Of a stretch of DNA of 64,000 bases, positions 43,979 through 56,769 are shown piece by piece (the stretch's first letter is position 1; every line of letters begins with the position of its first letter). The DNA comes from Pisaster brevispinus (taxonomy: Eukaryota; Echinodermata; Asteroidea; Forcipulatida; Asteriidae): the NCBI GenBank assembly GCA_023634235.1, contig JAMKCF010000073.1, positions 62,001-126,000 on the forward strand, read 5' to 3'. Position numbers and translations under genes: made by a program. Below the pieces are notes generated by a model. The model saw only the letters and a list, made by a program, of their open reading frames with translations, had not been told where the DNA came from and searched no databases.

Positions 43979-45784
43979 CATGTTCCGACTATAAGAATTC
44001 ACAGTAATTTATAATTAACGACATTTACCATTCACCTCAAATTCGATTTAAATTAGCTGATGTGTTTCTTGTAATCCATACCAGCAAGATTAAGCATTTA
44101 GGGAGAATAGACCTACAATCCTGAAAAAAAGACTTTTATAATAACCTGAACCTCCTCGTCACTTCAACCCCCTGCCCCCACCTAACCCCACCTAAATAAG
44201 GTTGTTTTACCATGCTTGAGCAAAGACCGCATTGAGATCAAATTGACAGGGGACCGGGGTGGGGCAAGATTTTGGAGTACAGCAAGTTTTTGGTCGGGAT
44301 TTGTACGCTATTTGTTTGCATGGTGGTTCAATTTCAAATATATGCGTCCATATAAAGGCTATTTTTGGGGGGATGAAACGTTTTTGCAGTGACTTGTCGA
44401 TTCCAGTCAAAACGCTAACCAATGCCCAGACACCGAGATAATGTTTCTATTGAGTACTTTTCCACACAATTAAGATGGCGGCTTTCACTATCAAGTTTAT
44501 TATCGTTAGTTCCCTTTTGCTGCTGGAATCATCTTTTCTTTTTTAGTTTCATTCCATTAAGGTTTGTTTGTGTTTTTCATAAATTCTTCTGGATCCTGTC
44601 AGTTTTCTACGAAGCAGTTTTCCATTTCATTTTGATAGTTAGGATTTGTGGGTGTTGCAGTCGCTGGAGATGTCGGTGGTTATGATCTAACTTGTGTTAA
44701 TTAAATGTTTTCAAAATGTTGTCTTAGAAAACATGGTGAAAACACGGTATAAAGCCTGAACACATCCCAAAATAGAAAACATGAATGTGATTTATCATGT
44801 GTTTTTCTTGGTTTCGGGATTTTCTCAAAACCTATTTGAGCCCGTTACATTTTCTTGAAAGAAAGAAAGTTGTCTCCAAAGGGAGAAATAACTACTCCAC
44901 ATTGTGTCTAAACCTTAAAATTTGTATCTCTGGTGATGCACGGAATCTGTAAACCTTCTGAATTGTAACATCTGTGATGTTCTGGGTCTAGCAAAAGGGG
45001 CTTACGCCCATAACCATTTCCTTGTTTTAAAAATCTCATTGTGAGAAAAACAAAAAAACTAATATGTTTAATCTCAAGAGGTTTATTTTGTACCTCAATC
45101 AAGCTGACCCTAAACTTAGCCATATTCCCTGTCTCCAACAACAGCCGTGAATACTGATGTGATTTATAGGAAAGAGGTACCAGACTATAATTCTTCCAGC
45201 CTAGTTTTCGTTACGTCAATTTAGTGATAATAAGATGACACAACGTGATTGAAGTCTGTACTGCAAGTTTTTGTCGCCAGCTTAGTTGATATGTGAATGT
45301 TAATCCATGGTTCGTCTTGTGTTTAAAGAGGGGCTCCAAGGTCAAATTCAGTTTGTGATCCACTCATTTTCCAATACATAGAGTCCTTATGAAAATTGAG
45401 AATAATTACAATTCTCTAACCTCGGTATAAAATGCCTCTGTGTTTGATACCCTCAAGTGCAATTTTTCGTCCAAAATTCAAAAACGTTCGCTGACATCAC
45501 TTTTCAAATATATGGTCTGTACGTTTTTGAACAGATTTGTTTTATTTAGTTCATAGCTGAATTTGGATGATGTTCAATCAAACGGCAATGAATTTGACCT
45601 TTTCACCGGCGCGAAAAATCCCCTTTGAAATGTACAGACCCGTTTGTTGTTGATGTCCAATGATGTCATGTTTCACATTTCATATCATTCAAGTTAGCAT
45701 TTTTTTCCTCACTTGCAGGAGGATTCTATGTTTTGAAAGATAAGTGTAGCACAAAACTGAATTTGACCTCGGGGCCCCTCTTTA

Positions 45785-47135
45785 TTACCACATACGACAA
45801 GTGTAGACACTTCTTTTGTACTGAGTGGCTTGAGCAGCCTTTTATTCTAATTGAATACACAGATAATCAAATGATCTTAGAACCATGAAAATTTTGTCAC
45901 AAATGCAACCATTTAACCGAACTTAATTTTCAAAATTGAAAGCAAATCTTTCCGGTAGTAATCCAATCCGCAATCCAATCCGCAAAATCATAATATATTT
46001 GCAAGAAGAGTACTGATCTCCGGCAGTATAATTTGATCCGCGTGGACAATATCAACATTGATTTCCGGTAGTAATCCAATCCGCCAAATCTCATACAATT
46101 ATTATCAAAATTTATTTCCGGTAATAATCCAATCCGCGAAATTTCATACAATTGTTATCAAAAATGATTTGTGGTAGTAATCCAATCCGCAAATACCATA
46201 CAATTGTTATCAAAATTGATTTCCGGTAATAATCCAATCTGCGAAATCTTATACAATAATTCTTAAAATTGATTTCCGGTAGTAATCCAATCCGCGAAAT
46301 CTTATACAATAATACTCATAATTGATTTCCGGTAGCAATCCAATCCGCGAAATCCTCATTTAATAAAGGAAAAGGGAACAGTTAAATAACATCTCAAAAG
46401 GCCTACGCCGGGTTGCATGTTAATCAAATCAATCATAATACCATAGTGCTAGCAGGTCATTGGCAGAATAAATTGCAAAGCTAAATTTGGCAACAGGTAT
46501 AAATAAACCAAATAAGACCAAATGATTCAAAAAGTAACAATTGAATGAATACACCCGAAGACTATGAAGGTGTACACAATGAAAATCCGGATGTGCTTGC
46601 AAAGACCCGATCGGGATAGTAGCCGAATAGGCAAACTCGAAACCCAGTGGGCAACTTGAGAACGTACGTTGGCCCGTCATGCTTACTATCTCATGCCAAC
46701 AAGATGATTAAAGTCATTACAAGCAATCCCATTAAAAACAAAACAATCCCGATGTACCCTGGCTAGAGTTACCGTTATACCTCAACTTAGGGAGGTAACA
46801 CCAATGCGATGATATATTATGCCACAAATTAGCTGTAAATGTGATATGTAGGGGAAGGTGGCGGGAATTTAACGAAACTGATTTTCCTAAGCACAAGAGG
46901 GCTGCTCAAACAGAAGTGAAGTGTATTTTGCCATGTGGAACGCCGGGTCCAACCAAGGGGGACGCCGCCCAGAAAAACAAGCCGTAAATCAACTGACACG
47001 GCAACGACCAATGGGCAGTTAAATTGTACCAGCGTCCGACCACGAAACAAACTATGCCCCATGCCCCCGGGCAACCCGCCAGACTGTCTAGTGGCAATAA
47101 ATTATTTGAAACTCAAAGTATTGGCCTCAAATCGA
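45785..47135. mobile_element. 1.35-kb unclassified insertion with tandem repeat
   Basis: In paralogous U blocks CCCCTCTTTA runs directly into GTTGAGACAGTTGG. Here these halves are 1.35 kb apart, with TTA on both sides as a possible 3-bp target duplication. The inside holds a 53-bp tandem array and a GC-richer end (46,900-47,090). I find no inverted or long direct terminal repeats and no transposase or RT. Class unknown. Confidence 0.6.
45938..46362. repeat. 53-bp tandem repeat, about 7 copies
   Basis: Unit ATTGATTTCCGGTAGTAATC plus CAATCCGCGAAATCTTATAC plus about 13 A/T-rich bases. The period was checked at 46,215 and 46,268. Minus-strand open frames at 45,930-46,309 are translations of the repeat. 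Confidence 0.88.
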
Positions 47136-48140
47136 TTAGTTGAAATAGTTGGAACAACTTTGAAGGACTTAAGGGCAGATCCAGATCGCTAAGGTGGATG
47201 GATTTGACGTTTTTGTGAAAATACAGTTAGAGGTTTTTGCTGTTCTGTCAACAAGTTAAAACAAAAAAACACTGTGTTCAGCTGAAATTTTCAGATATGA
47301 CTTGTATTGTATCTTTCTTGATAATTTTGCCAATACATCAGCATTACGTTGACTTAAACCAAGCTATGACAGATCCCTGAAAAGTAAAAACAAAAACAAC
47401 TATCATTTCCCCTGGTTAATAGTAGGAACAGACTATTCTTCTGCCATTTCTCATTTTGTTTAGCTAAATCAGACAACTTTATTTCCGCGACCAAAATTAA
47501 ATACATGTTTTCCGTTTCCTCAAACTAGGTAATTGATTAAGGTAAGGATAAGGACATAGATGTTTTCTTTTCGTCTGCCCTTCAAGTGAAATAATATATG
47601 TTGTTGTTTTCTATCCTGATTTTAATCCAAATCAAATTACACAACATAAATTGAAATTACCGGATTATGGAGCAGATGAACCAATCGCGAGATGCATGCC
47701 CAGTAACAGTACTCGATAACGACTCCTCAACACATATTGGTAATTATCTGGGTTTTTTTGTACTGCGCTAATTATCAACACTATAAATCACAATGAATTT
47801 AATTGATTGGAATTTGTCCCAGTACCCAATGGAAACAATTTTTAGTATTATGCTGACAGAAATGGTAAGACCTCGCCCGCTTGTGAATATTTGAGGAGAA
47901 TATACTTTTGAAATAAAGTTGAGATTGGTAATTGAGAACTAGTTGTGTCTTATTGTTAATACCAATTTTCTTTAAATATAATTTCATGCTCTTGAGTTTC
48001 TATATTTGTCGCCGCATCCCCTCTAAATAATTTACAAGTGTAAAGATTTTGTCTTTTTCTCTGTTCATTTGTATTGATTCCTGGCTAAATGGCAGCTGTT
48101 GGTTATTATGGCCTCTGACTGAACACATATTTTGACTAAA

Positions 48141-48220
48141 TGGGAGACCGCTTACAGCTGGTAGAGCGGCGGTAGGTTAATCTTTCGGTCGTTGGTTCAA
48201 GTTTGCTCCAGTCAAAAGTC
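48141..48220 (+). ncRNA. tRNA-like / SINE-head segment
   Basis: AGCTGGTAGAGCGG resembles a tRNA A box and TCGTTGGTTCAAGT a B box, about 35 bp apart. The acceptor stem does not pair convincingly and the anticodon arm is unclear, so this is more likely a SINE head or decayed tRNA than a working tRNA gene. Confidence 0.4.
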
Positions 48221-48334
48221 ATGTTCAAACTCAAATTATTTTAAATTTACTCAGTTAGCGTCCCTTGTGATTTATTACTTGATAAAACAAAAATACAGTG
48301 TCGTTTCTGGTATTAAGTGTGTTGCAAAAAGACT

Positions 48335-48505
48335 AGCCCGAAGGGCATAGACTGACGCGTGTGTTGAATTTGAGGCTGATAAAGAGACTGGCTCACAGAG
48401 CATAGACTGATACGTGTGTTGAAAACGAGGCTGTCAAAAAGAATGGCTTACAGAGCGTAGACTGATACGTGTTTTGAAAATGAGGCTGTCAAATAGACTG
48501 GCTTT
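48335..48505. repeat. 55-bp minisatellite, about 3 copies
   Basis: Same unit as at 4,855 and 8,636 (GACTGATACGTGTGTTGAAA, GACTGGCTCACAGAGCATA). It takes the place that the purine-rich tract occupies upstream of the other receptor copies. Confidence 0.85.
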
Positions 48506-48635
48506 AAATAGAGGAAGTCATGCCCGTCTTGGTTCAAGAGGAAATTAAAATAACCAGACTCACATGTAATTTGCAGTGTCCCGTTTGTGAGACAACATCA
48601 TTATTTACAGCTCCAACACTTTGGACATTTTGGGT

Positions 48636-48740
48636 AGCGGACCTCTTTGTCAAGGAAGAGCAGAGAAACTTGTATACTAGCTTCTATCAGGACTTTACAT
48701 GTAGATTTCACTATACACTGTTTTCATTCAGCGTGGAAAG
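48636..48740 (+). promoter_or_regulatory. Conserved proximal 5' block of receptor copy 5
   Basis: Contains GACCTCTTTGTCAAGGAAGA, TATACTAGCTTCTATCAGGA, ACATGTAGATTTCACTATAC and ACTGTTTTCATTCAG nine to ten nt before the ATG. It is nearly identical to copy 6. Confidence 0.5.
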
Positions 48741-50606
48741 ATGTATCCAGTTGTTTTAGTTGTGCTTGTAATGTGTCATAGATGCAGAGCATGTGTCATC
48801 ACGGGTCATCCGGAGGATACCGTAGCCGAGGTAGGAGAGACTGCCACGCTGAGGTGTAACACTGACTTAACTATCTGTCCAGATTGGTTGTGTTTGATTC
48901 ATTGGGAGCGTGAGACAAACAACAAATTTGAAGCAATTTCTGTATGTGCTGGTGTGTATCCTCAGTATCCAGACAGATACTCAGTGTCTTCTGGTCCTGA
49001 CTGGTCTTTGACGATTACATGAGTCCAGCCAAGTGATGCAAGGCGATATCGATGCAAACTTTACATATATGGAACACAATCTTGGGCTCATTCTTCTCCT
49101 GCGACCCTCATCATACCATCACTAATCGACATCAGTGTCCAGCCGCCTCGTCTTCCAATAACAACCGGAGATAATGCTACATTTCACTGTGACGTTCAGT
49201 CACAGCGTGGAGCTCTACCGACCCTCAATGTGAAATGGTTTGTGGATGAAACCGACGGCAGAAAATATCAAGATCAATCATTTTATTATTTGGATAACGA
49301 CGAACACACCTTAACATTTCTCAAGATAAGTGTAAACTACACTAACGTGTATTGTAAGGCATTCAGTGGAACTAAACCTTTGAAAAGAAGTGATAACTAT
49401 CTGATACTCATTCATCCACAGAAGAAACCGATAATATCCGCTACTCAAGTACCTGAGACTGAAGAGTCCCATCCCATCCCTGGCAGCACAAAATCCCTGA
49501 ACGCGGTGTCTTCTCACTCAACAACACCAACAGAGAGAAACATACCAGGTATTACCGTAGAGGAAGCACATCCGTCCCCATCCATCCAACCTTCTCCCAA
49601 CAATCCTGATCTTAAAATCCAAGACTCATCCTCGGTTGATAACCTCACATTCATCTTAGTAGGAGGAGTTATTACTGCTGTTTTCTTGATGCTAATCATC
49701 TTATTTCTGATTTACTGTCTCGTCTTCAAAAGACAATCCAAGGCGACTCACAACACACGTTCTGCATCTACACCTCACAATGATGGAGGAGAAAGTGATA
49801 CAGACGGGATATCAGAAACTCAACTGAATGGAGACACTCTGAGATCTGATCAAGAAAATGACCACACTGGCTTTTCAGAGGAGAGGTCAGTTGAGTTCCC
49901 GAGAGAAACATTTGCTATAGTAGCGGCATCGGACTTACACCGACAGACAGAGACAAAACATGAACCAGACGATGTGGACAAACCTCTGTCCACTGAAACG
50001 GATAGATCAGTCAAGGATGGGGAGAAACGTATTGATAAACATTACTATCCTGTGTCCATGTGTGCTGTGGTGGATAACAGTCGCACCAAACGTAAGACAT
50101 TTGGCGCCATTTCCACTGAGGAAGCGTCTTGTAACGTCTCCGAAGATGGGAAGGATGGATCGAAGCTGAATCGTGGAACAGACAACGCTCAGACCTTGAG
50201 CAGTTGTTCCAAACATCAAATTCCGCCAGAACGTCAGAAATCAACCGTCGCTGTGAAGGATTTGGCTGTACCAGGACGCAATGTTGACCGTCAACCGTCC
50301 GGTCAGAAACCCCCTCGCGTCATTCCATACCATCTCTCCAAACGTCGAGCGAACACCACGACCCAAGCCCAGGCCGGGGTAGAGCAGACGGCAGACCGTG
50401 GTGATAACGGTCTCGTCAATGATGACCCAAGACAGAGGAATGTGGAGGGTCTGATCTACGCTGACTTGGATCTATCGCGAGGATCGGCAAGAATCATCCA
50501 CCCGGAGGAGGAGACGGTTTATGCTGACATTGGAAACAAGAAGACTGTGGGTAAGATGAGGGATGGAAGTACAGGCCACGCCCTTAAGACAAATACTAAC
50601 CAATGA
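48741..50606 (+). pseudogene. Ig receptor copy 5, one nonsense codon (long-tail type)
   Basis: The reading frame runs for 622 codons with a single break: GGA changed to TGA at 49,020-49,022 (codon 94), inside the V-like domain just before VQPSD. The frame continues without shift to the normal stop. Loop C-PDWL-C; second Ig domain, short stalk, membrane helix (LTFILVGGVITAVFLM...) and long tail are all kept. In the tail the first tyrosine motif is lost by Tyr to Cys (SMCAVV, codon 441), whereas GLIYADL and ETVYADI remain. The untruncated parts show little decay, so the nonsense change is recent; it might be a polymorphic null allele or an assembly error. Readthrough or recoding cannot be excluded, but nothing in the sequence requires it. 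Confidence 0.88.
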
Positions 50607-51858
50607 AACAAATATGAGAAAGAGATAGGGAGAAACAAGGTATCTCGTGTTCCTTTTTAGTCTGTCGCGTCGATATTGTTTTAAACCAACAACGAATGAA
50701 TTTGACATATATTTTTTGACATTTTGAAGAATACATGTAGTGATAAGTTACTTTCGCAATGACGAAATTAAAGCCATCCGAGCTAAAATCACACGTTGTG
50801 TTGATTTGACCAATCATCAATGGTTGAACCTAAAACTATTACAAGTCATGGGAACTCATTGACCCAAAAATCATTGTCTTGAATTTTGATAAAATTTCAG
50901 TCTCCCATTGCCCCTCAAAGTCTACTTTCTGATGTTTAAAAAATCCATTAGATCTTGATTTAATGAACACTTATTCCGATTGTGTATGTTTCCTTTGATG
51001 ACGCTGTCCACAATTTTCAACAATTTCAAGAAAAAACTAAGAGTTCAAACATTCTAATCAAATCATGCTATGTATCTAAGTTCTTTTCTTCGTGTGCAAC
51101 ATCGATAGTATCAACCCCTCAACCTCCTTCCCAGGTAGTACACTCTAAGAAGATCCTAAAAATTACTGACAGCCTCTTATAATATTGTTTATAATTGTTG
51201 TACATTGACTGTTAAGACAAGTTGACAACTTGCGACAATAGAGTATGTTGTTCTAACAAATCAGCAACCAGGTCATTGCCTTTTAAAACGGGCGTTTTCT
51301 GGTCAATTAAGAGAAAGTAAGTATTAAACTAACAAGGAACTAACACAGTCAAATGTCTACTCAGGAAACTCATTAATGAAATTATATTGTATTATTTAAT
51401 TAATTTACTCAACAACAAAAAAGGTACTTAAGTTGCGTACTAAAGCTTAGATTTGATGTAATTGGTTTTATTGATAAAACAAACACTTTTCTGAGGGACT
51501 GTTCATACTAATAAATTAATCGTATATCTAGAGATCTGGTTTACTAATTACCGCTTCTCGGATATCAAAATACTGGGTAAGCCCTACCTGGATACTTGTA
51601 CTCGTCCTAGTACTCAATGACCCTAGTACCCGTACTCAAGTACTAGGCTTAATGTGCTAGTTCTCGGTACTCGACTGAAAAGTACACTGCTTATGCAAGC
51701 TTCTGGAATAAAACACACATTATCATCGGCACTGTTGTCAATTCCGAGACAAACTTCAGTGTGATTTGAATTATCACGTAGGCGACATCAAGTTTGTTTT
51801 TACACAGCGGACCTGAAACCTCGAAATGACGCGCAAAACAATGGGACCCATTTCCAGT
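50607..51858. repeat. D block downstream of copy 5, first part
   Basis: Non-coding duplicate of the 23.4-24.7 kb and 32.7-33.9 kb blocks. It is interrupted at the TTTCCAG target by the inverted-repeat element at 51,859. Confidence 0.75.
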
Positions 51859-52354
51859 CATAGAGTTTTATTATAGAAACTAGAGGGCGCACTGGCCTAG
51901 TTACGCGGCCATACAAGGGCAGCGGCGGCCATTTCGTGATAAGTAGTCAAAAAACAACATAATTGTGTCTAGATTATTAGTGCATATTGCAACAGAGCAA
52001 TGGTTAACAATGAAATGGTTTACTGTGAAATTTATGAATGACAGTTTACTGTTTATAGTTAAACTTAATCCCCGAATAAATATAACATTTTAGAAATATA
52101 TTCCTTCAAATTGGACAATTAATAATGGCATGGTGTCTACCTCTATTGAAACGAATAAGATAAACCCCCAAAGCAACTACAAAACGGCAGCCCGTTTTCA
52201 GACCGCATAATGTGTATTTAGCAAGCACACCACGTACTTCGTATTCAATGTTGCCCTCTTACAAAATGGCGCGCGTGTCTCCTTTCGGTCCCGTCGCGTT
52301 TGTGCACGTAGCATTACCAGTGCGCCCTCCAACTCCTATAATTATTACTCTATG
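51859..52354. mobile_element. 496-bp hAT-like MITE with 8-bp target duplication
   Basis: The ends are imperfect inverted repeats of about 37 bp: CATAGAGTTTTATTATAGAA... on the left and, read in reverse complement, CATAGAGTAATAATTATAGG... on the right. Both run into GAGGGCGCACTGG. TTTCCAGT (51,851-51,858) and TTTCCAGC (52,355-52,362) flank it, an 8-bp duplication with one mismatch. Sister D blocks at 24,550 and 33,830 show the single empty TTTCCAGCA site. No transposase is present, so it is non-autonomous. The 8-bp target size suggests the hAT superfamily. Confidence 0.85.
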
Positions 52355-54420
52355 TTTCCAGCATAGGTGAACAGCACAATGCCAGCCTCAAAATATTGTG
52401 CATGTTTTTGTTGCAGACTATGCTTTTAGTTTAGGATTATTAGCTCATTATTGTCATCTGCATCAGTCAACATACAGCTCTGGTCTGCACCTTCTATATA
52501 AACACCCTAAACTGCCCTCCCCAAAACGGGCAAAGTGGGAATAATTCGGGCACAGCCAGAAACACACAAACAAACTAAAAAAAAACAAAAAACAAACAAA
52601 CAACAGGATAGAGAAAGTGTAACAGATGTTTTTTTACCAGTTTACAATTTTGGGCAAATCAATCCCTTTGTCCCTCTTCAAAGTGTCCCCCACACACCCA
52701 TGAAGCTTTTTACATATCGGTCTAAGGCTAAAACAAACAATCATATTCTTACTTTAGCAGTGAAAGTCTCTATTTATTTTTTTTATATATGTTTTGTTTG
52801 CTAATTACATAACTTTAACAAATTACACAATAAATTCCATGTAGTTACATAAAAACGACAAATACTACACATGAAGTAATAGTGTAAAACAAAGGGAGTA
52901 ACATTTTCTCAAATTATCCTTGAATTGATATAAAATGCAACGAATTGGGACTATCTGGAAGGATTGAGGGAAAATTAAGAAATTGTGAGAGACTTATGCG
53001 CTAATTTAGTTCACGTGCTTTTGTTAAAGGGCTACACTGAGTAACTGAGTGATGCTCATTGTTGAGTAAATCCAAACATCATTCTTTAGCTAAAAGACAT
53101 CACTGCTGCTTTCAAATCAGTTTTTTGAACGCATTTTAATGATTTAGAACAATTATTATTGATAGAACCCCAGTAATGATTTGGCTTTACCCAAACAGGG
53201 GAAAAAACATAACAGTTGGGGATTGATTTTCCTTGATCCTGTAATCTTTGCAATACATTGTCAAGTAACGTTTACTTCTGAATTCTCATTTATTAGGTAA
53301 GGAGCCACCACCTTCTATCAACACTATTGCCCTACCCACAAAGAAGTAAATACCTGACTATTTATTCCAGATAGTTTCAGTTGTGTGAATGCATTCATTG
53401 TGAGTCAAACAATCTCACGTAATTTCATATTTAATATTATTAAATTCCTTTTATAAAATGTATCAACCACCTCTTTTCGATGATGCCGACCCACTCCAAA
53501 TAGGGGAAAGGCCAAACTGAGTTAAAACAATGATTTTTGCTCTAATCATTCTTAAACCTAGTGGTTTAAGTCTTGCTTAGGAGCTGCACTCAGACCTAAC
53601 AAGCCGTGCACACATTGTGTTTATACAAGTTGAAGGATTTTGTGTAAGAAAGTATTAATAAAAGACACACAAATTTTGACTTAAAAATATCTGTTCCGAC
53701 TATAAGGTTGAGCAGTTATTTATAAGCAACGACATTTATTTTACCATTTAGCTCATTAATTCGAATTAAAATAGCTAAACATCACTCTTTATGGCTGTCT
53801 GCATTTGCTTGTAACTGTAGGCTTTTATTGGTACAATAGAATAAACAAATCTCGTAATAACAACTAGTTGAGTGATTGCCCTTCCTTATTGAAAGACAAA
53901 GTAAAGGACTAGTAATTACCCCCGAATGCTGATTTATAAATTAAATTTTAAAAGCTCATTGATTATAAAGTTCATACCAGAACCAATCCTCCTGTCTGAA
54001 ATGCTGTTACAAACAGAAACATGTGCAAAGACAAGCCCTAAAACCTCTCATTAGCCGGAAATCGGCTCAGCCTGATAAGAACGTGAATCAACTCTCTGAC
54101 AAAATATAATTCGCTTCCCGCCTTTTGCTCAAATGTGAAAAAAAGTTCCTTTTTCGTACATCAGGAATGCATCTAACTTAAAATTTGAGAACCGAATCCT
54201 TAATTCTCCGCCTAAATTTGTCGCAAGCTATCTATAAAGTTGGTCTTTTTTTCAAAACAACAATAACAACAAGAACAACGACAACGACGAAGACACCGAC
54301 AACGAAAAACGACAACGACAACAATAGCAACAGCAACAACGACATAGTCAGCGACAGCGACAGGGATATCGACAGCAACAGCGACAGCAACAGCGACACA
54401 GTGAAACAAAATAAGAGAAA
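52355..54420. repeat. D block downstream of copy 5, second part
   Basis: Continuation of the D block, with the empty LINE site at about 52,550, the GGAGCCACCACCTTC landmark and the CAA/CGA microsatellite (54,255-54,412). Open frames over the microsatellite (Asp/Asn/Ser-rich) are artefacts. Confidence 0.75.
54255..54412. repeat. CAACGA/CGACAG imperfect microsatellite
   Basis: Long run of ACAACGAC, GACAGCGACAGC and related hexamers. It is the expanded version of the run at 26,983-27,068. Confidence 0.88.
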
Positions 54421-56769
54421 GAGATAGGGAGGAAAAAAACGTACCACGTTTTCCTTTTTAGTCCATCATTCAAAAGCCACTTTTTACCTGAACTTCGCAA
54501 CGGATGATATTTAACATGCTTTGACGGATCAATGTTCAGTAGACCTTGGTTAAACTTAAACTGCAAGATGACATCCAGTGAAGGTTGGGCATTTCTCTAC
54601 TAGTCACCTGTCTTTATCCGCAAGGAAAAAGACAGGCACTGGTATTCGAGACCCAATGATTTCATGGGATACAATGATTTCATTGGATAAACGTACAGTG
54701 ACGTAAGCTTTTCTAATCTGTTTTACGATTGGTCTATTCCGAAGTAACGTGCTTTTCAGCTTTACCTTCAGTCAAAGAGTCAGATTATATGGGTAGCAAT
54801 AGCTATAGCTTTCGGAAGTCTTGTTCGCTTCCTCATCAGTTGCATGTGTGTATCCAGGTAATTTTTTTTTCGTACAAAAGATGCGGGTTTGCAACAAGTG
54901 TAGGGAGAAAGAAAGGCATGGCCGTGGTTAAGTTTGTGGAGTAACAATGCGTTTTTTCGGTCGTTGGAATGTTCAAAGTAAGACAATCAAATCCATAAGT
55001 GTTTCTTGTAATCCACACGAGCAATTTTAATTAACCATTTAGGGAGAATAGACCTACAATCCTGACCAAAACAAAACACTTTGATAACAACCTTACTCTC
55101 CCCGTCACTTCTAACCCCTGTCCCCACCCACCCCCACCTACATTTTGTTGATACATCAAGCTTGAGCAAAGACCGCAATGAGATCCAATATCGACTTTGG
55201 ACCGGGGCGGGGGGGGGGTAGGGGGCAAGGGCAAGACTTTGAGGTACAGCAACATTGCGGTAGGGATTTGTACGTTATTTTTTGGCACGGTGGTTCCATT
55301 TCAAATATGCCTCCAGGTAAAGGCTATTTTGGGGGATGAAATGTTTTTGCACTGACTTGTAGATTCCAGGCAAACGCTAACCAATGCCCAGACACCGAGA
55401 TAATGTTTCTACTCGAGTACTTTTTCCACACAATTACGATGGCGGGTTTCACTATCAAGTTTATTACCGTTAGTTCCCTTTTGGTGCTGACATATTTTTT
55501 TCTTTTCTTTTCTAGTTTCATTCCATTAAGGTTGTTTGTGTTTTTCATAAATTCTTCTGGATCCTGTCAGTTTTCTTCGAAGCAGTTTCTATTTCATTTT
55601 GATAGTTAGGATTTGTGGGTGTTGCAGTTGCTGGAAGTGTCAGTGGTTATGATCTATCTTTTGATAATTAAATATTTTCAAAATTTTGTCTTTAAGAAAA
55701 CAAGGTAAAAACACGGTATAAAGCCTGAACACATCCCAAATTAGAAAACATGCATGTGATTTATCATGTTGTTTTTCTTGGTGTCGGGATTTCCTCAAAA
55801 ACAGTGGTCTCCAAAGGGAGAAATAAATAGTCCACATTGTATCCAAACCTTATGTTGTGTATCTCCGGTGATGGGCAGATTCTGTTAACCTCCTGAATGG
55901 TAACATCTGAGATGTTCTGGGTCTAGCAAAAGGGAGAACTTAGGCATGCAAGCCATTCCCTTGTTCCTAAAAATCTTATTGTGAGAAAAACCAAAAAAAC
56001 TATTATGTTTCATCTCAAGAGGTTTATTTTGTACCTCAATCAAGCTGACCCTAAACTTACACATATTTCCTGTCTCCAACAACTGCCGTGAATACGGATG
56101 TGATTTATAGGAAAGACGTACCAGACTATAATTCTTCCAGCCTCGTTTTCGTCAAGTTATTTTTTGCAAGAACAAACAACTAAGATAACCAAACCGTGAC
56201 TAAAGTCTGTAATGGAATTTGTTGTCGCCATTTAAACAAAAATGTTAATCCATAGTTCGTCTTGTGTTTAAAGAGGAGCTCCAATGTCAAATTAAGTTTG
56301 TGATCCACTTATTTTCCAATAAGAAATAATTACAAGTCTCTAACCTTGGGTTAAAATGCCTCTGTGTTTGATACCCTCAAGTGCAATTTTCGTCAAAAAT
56401 TCAACAACGTTCACTGACATCACATTTTAAACATGTGGTCTGTTAATTTTTTTTGAGATTTTCTTCATTTAGTTCATGGCTGAATTTTGATGATTTAAAC
56501 AAACGGCATGTGGCGCGAAAAGTCCACTTTGAAATGTACAGACCCGTTTGTTGTTGATGTCCAATGATGTCATGTATCAACTTTCGCTCTGAAAGAGTAT
56601 AAAATAAAATGAAATTTTATACCATTCAATTTAATAATGTTTTCCCCACTTACAGGAGGATTCTATGTATTGAAAGATAAGTGAATCACATAACTGAATT
56701 TGGCCTCGGGGCCTCTCTTTAGTTGAGACAGTTGGAACAACTTTGTAGGTCTTGAGGGCAGATCCAATA

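Larger units (their letters stand above)
43979..48640. repeat. D-block end and U block upstream of copy 5
   Basis: From 43,979 a short D-block remnant runs to about 44,060 and then the U block, collinear with 17,440-20,560 and 27,700-30,090. It is interrupted by a 1.35-kb insertion (45,785-47,135) and ends with a tRNA-like segment and a 55-bp minisatellite instead of the purine tract found in the other units. No gene is supported. Confidence 0.75.

Noticed and set aside
43616..44002. Basic KKK/RRR-rich and Phe/Leu-rich open frames at the array end
   Set aside because: Caused by AAG/poly-A runs and hairpin repeats, with no domain.
45930..46309. Short proteins with repeated GLDYYRKS
   Set aside because: Translations of the 53-bp tandem repeat.
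54185..54447. Asp/Asn/Ser-rich protein and its minus-strand Val/Leu-rich partner
   Set aside because: Both are translations of the CAACGA/CGACAG microsatellite. The homologous run at 26,983 has a different length and frame.
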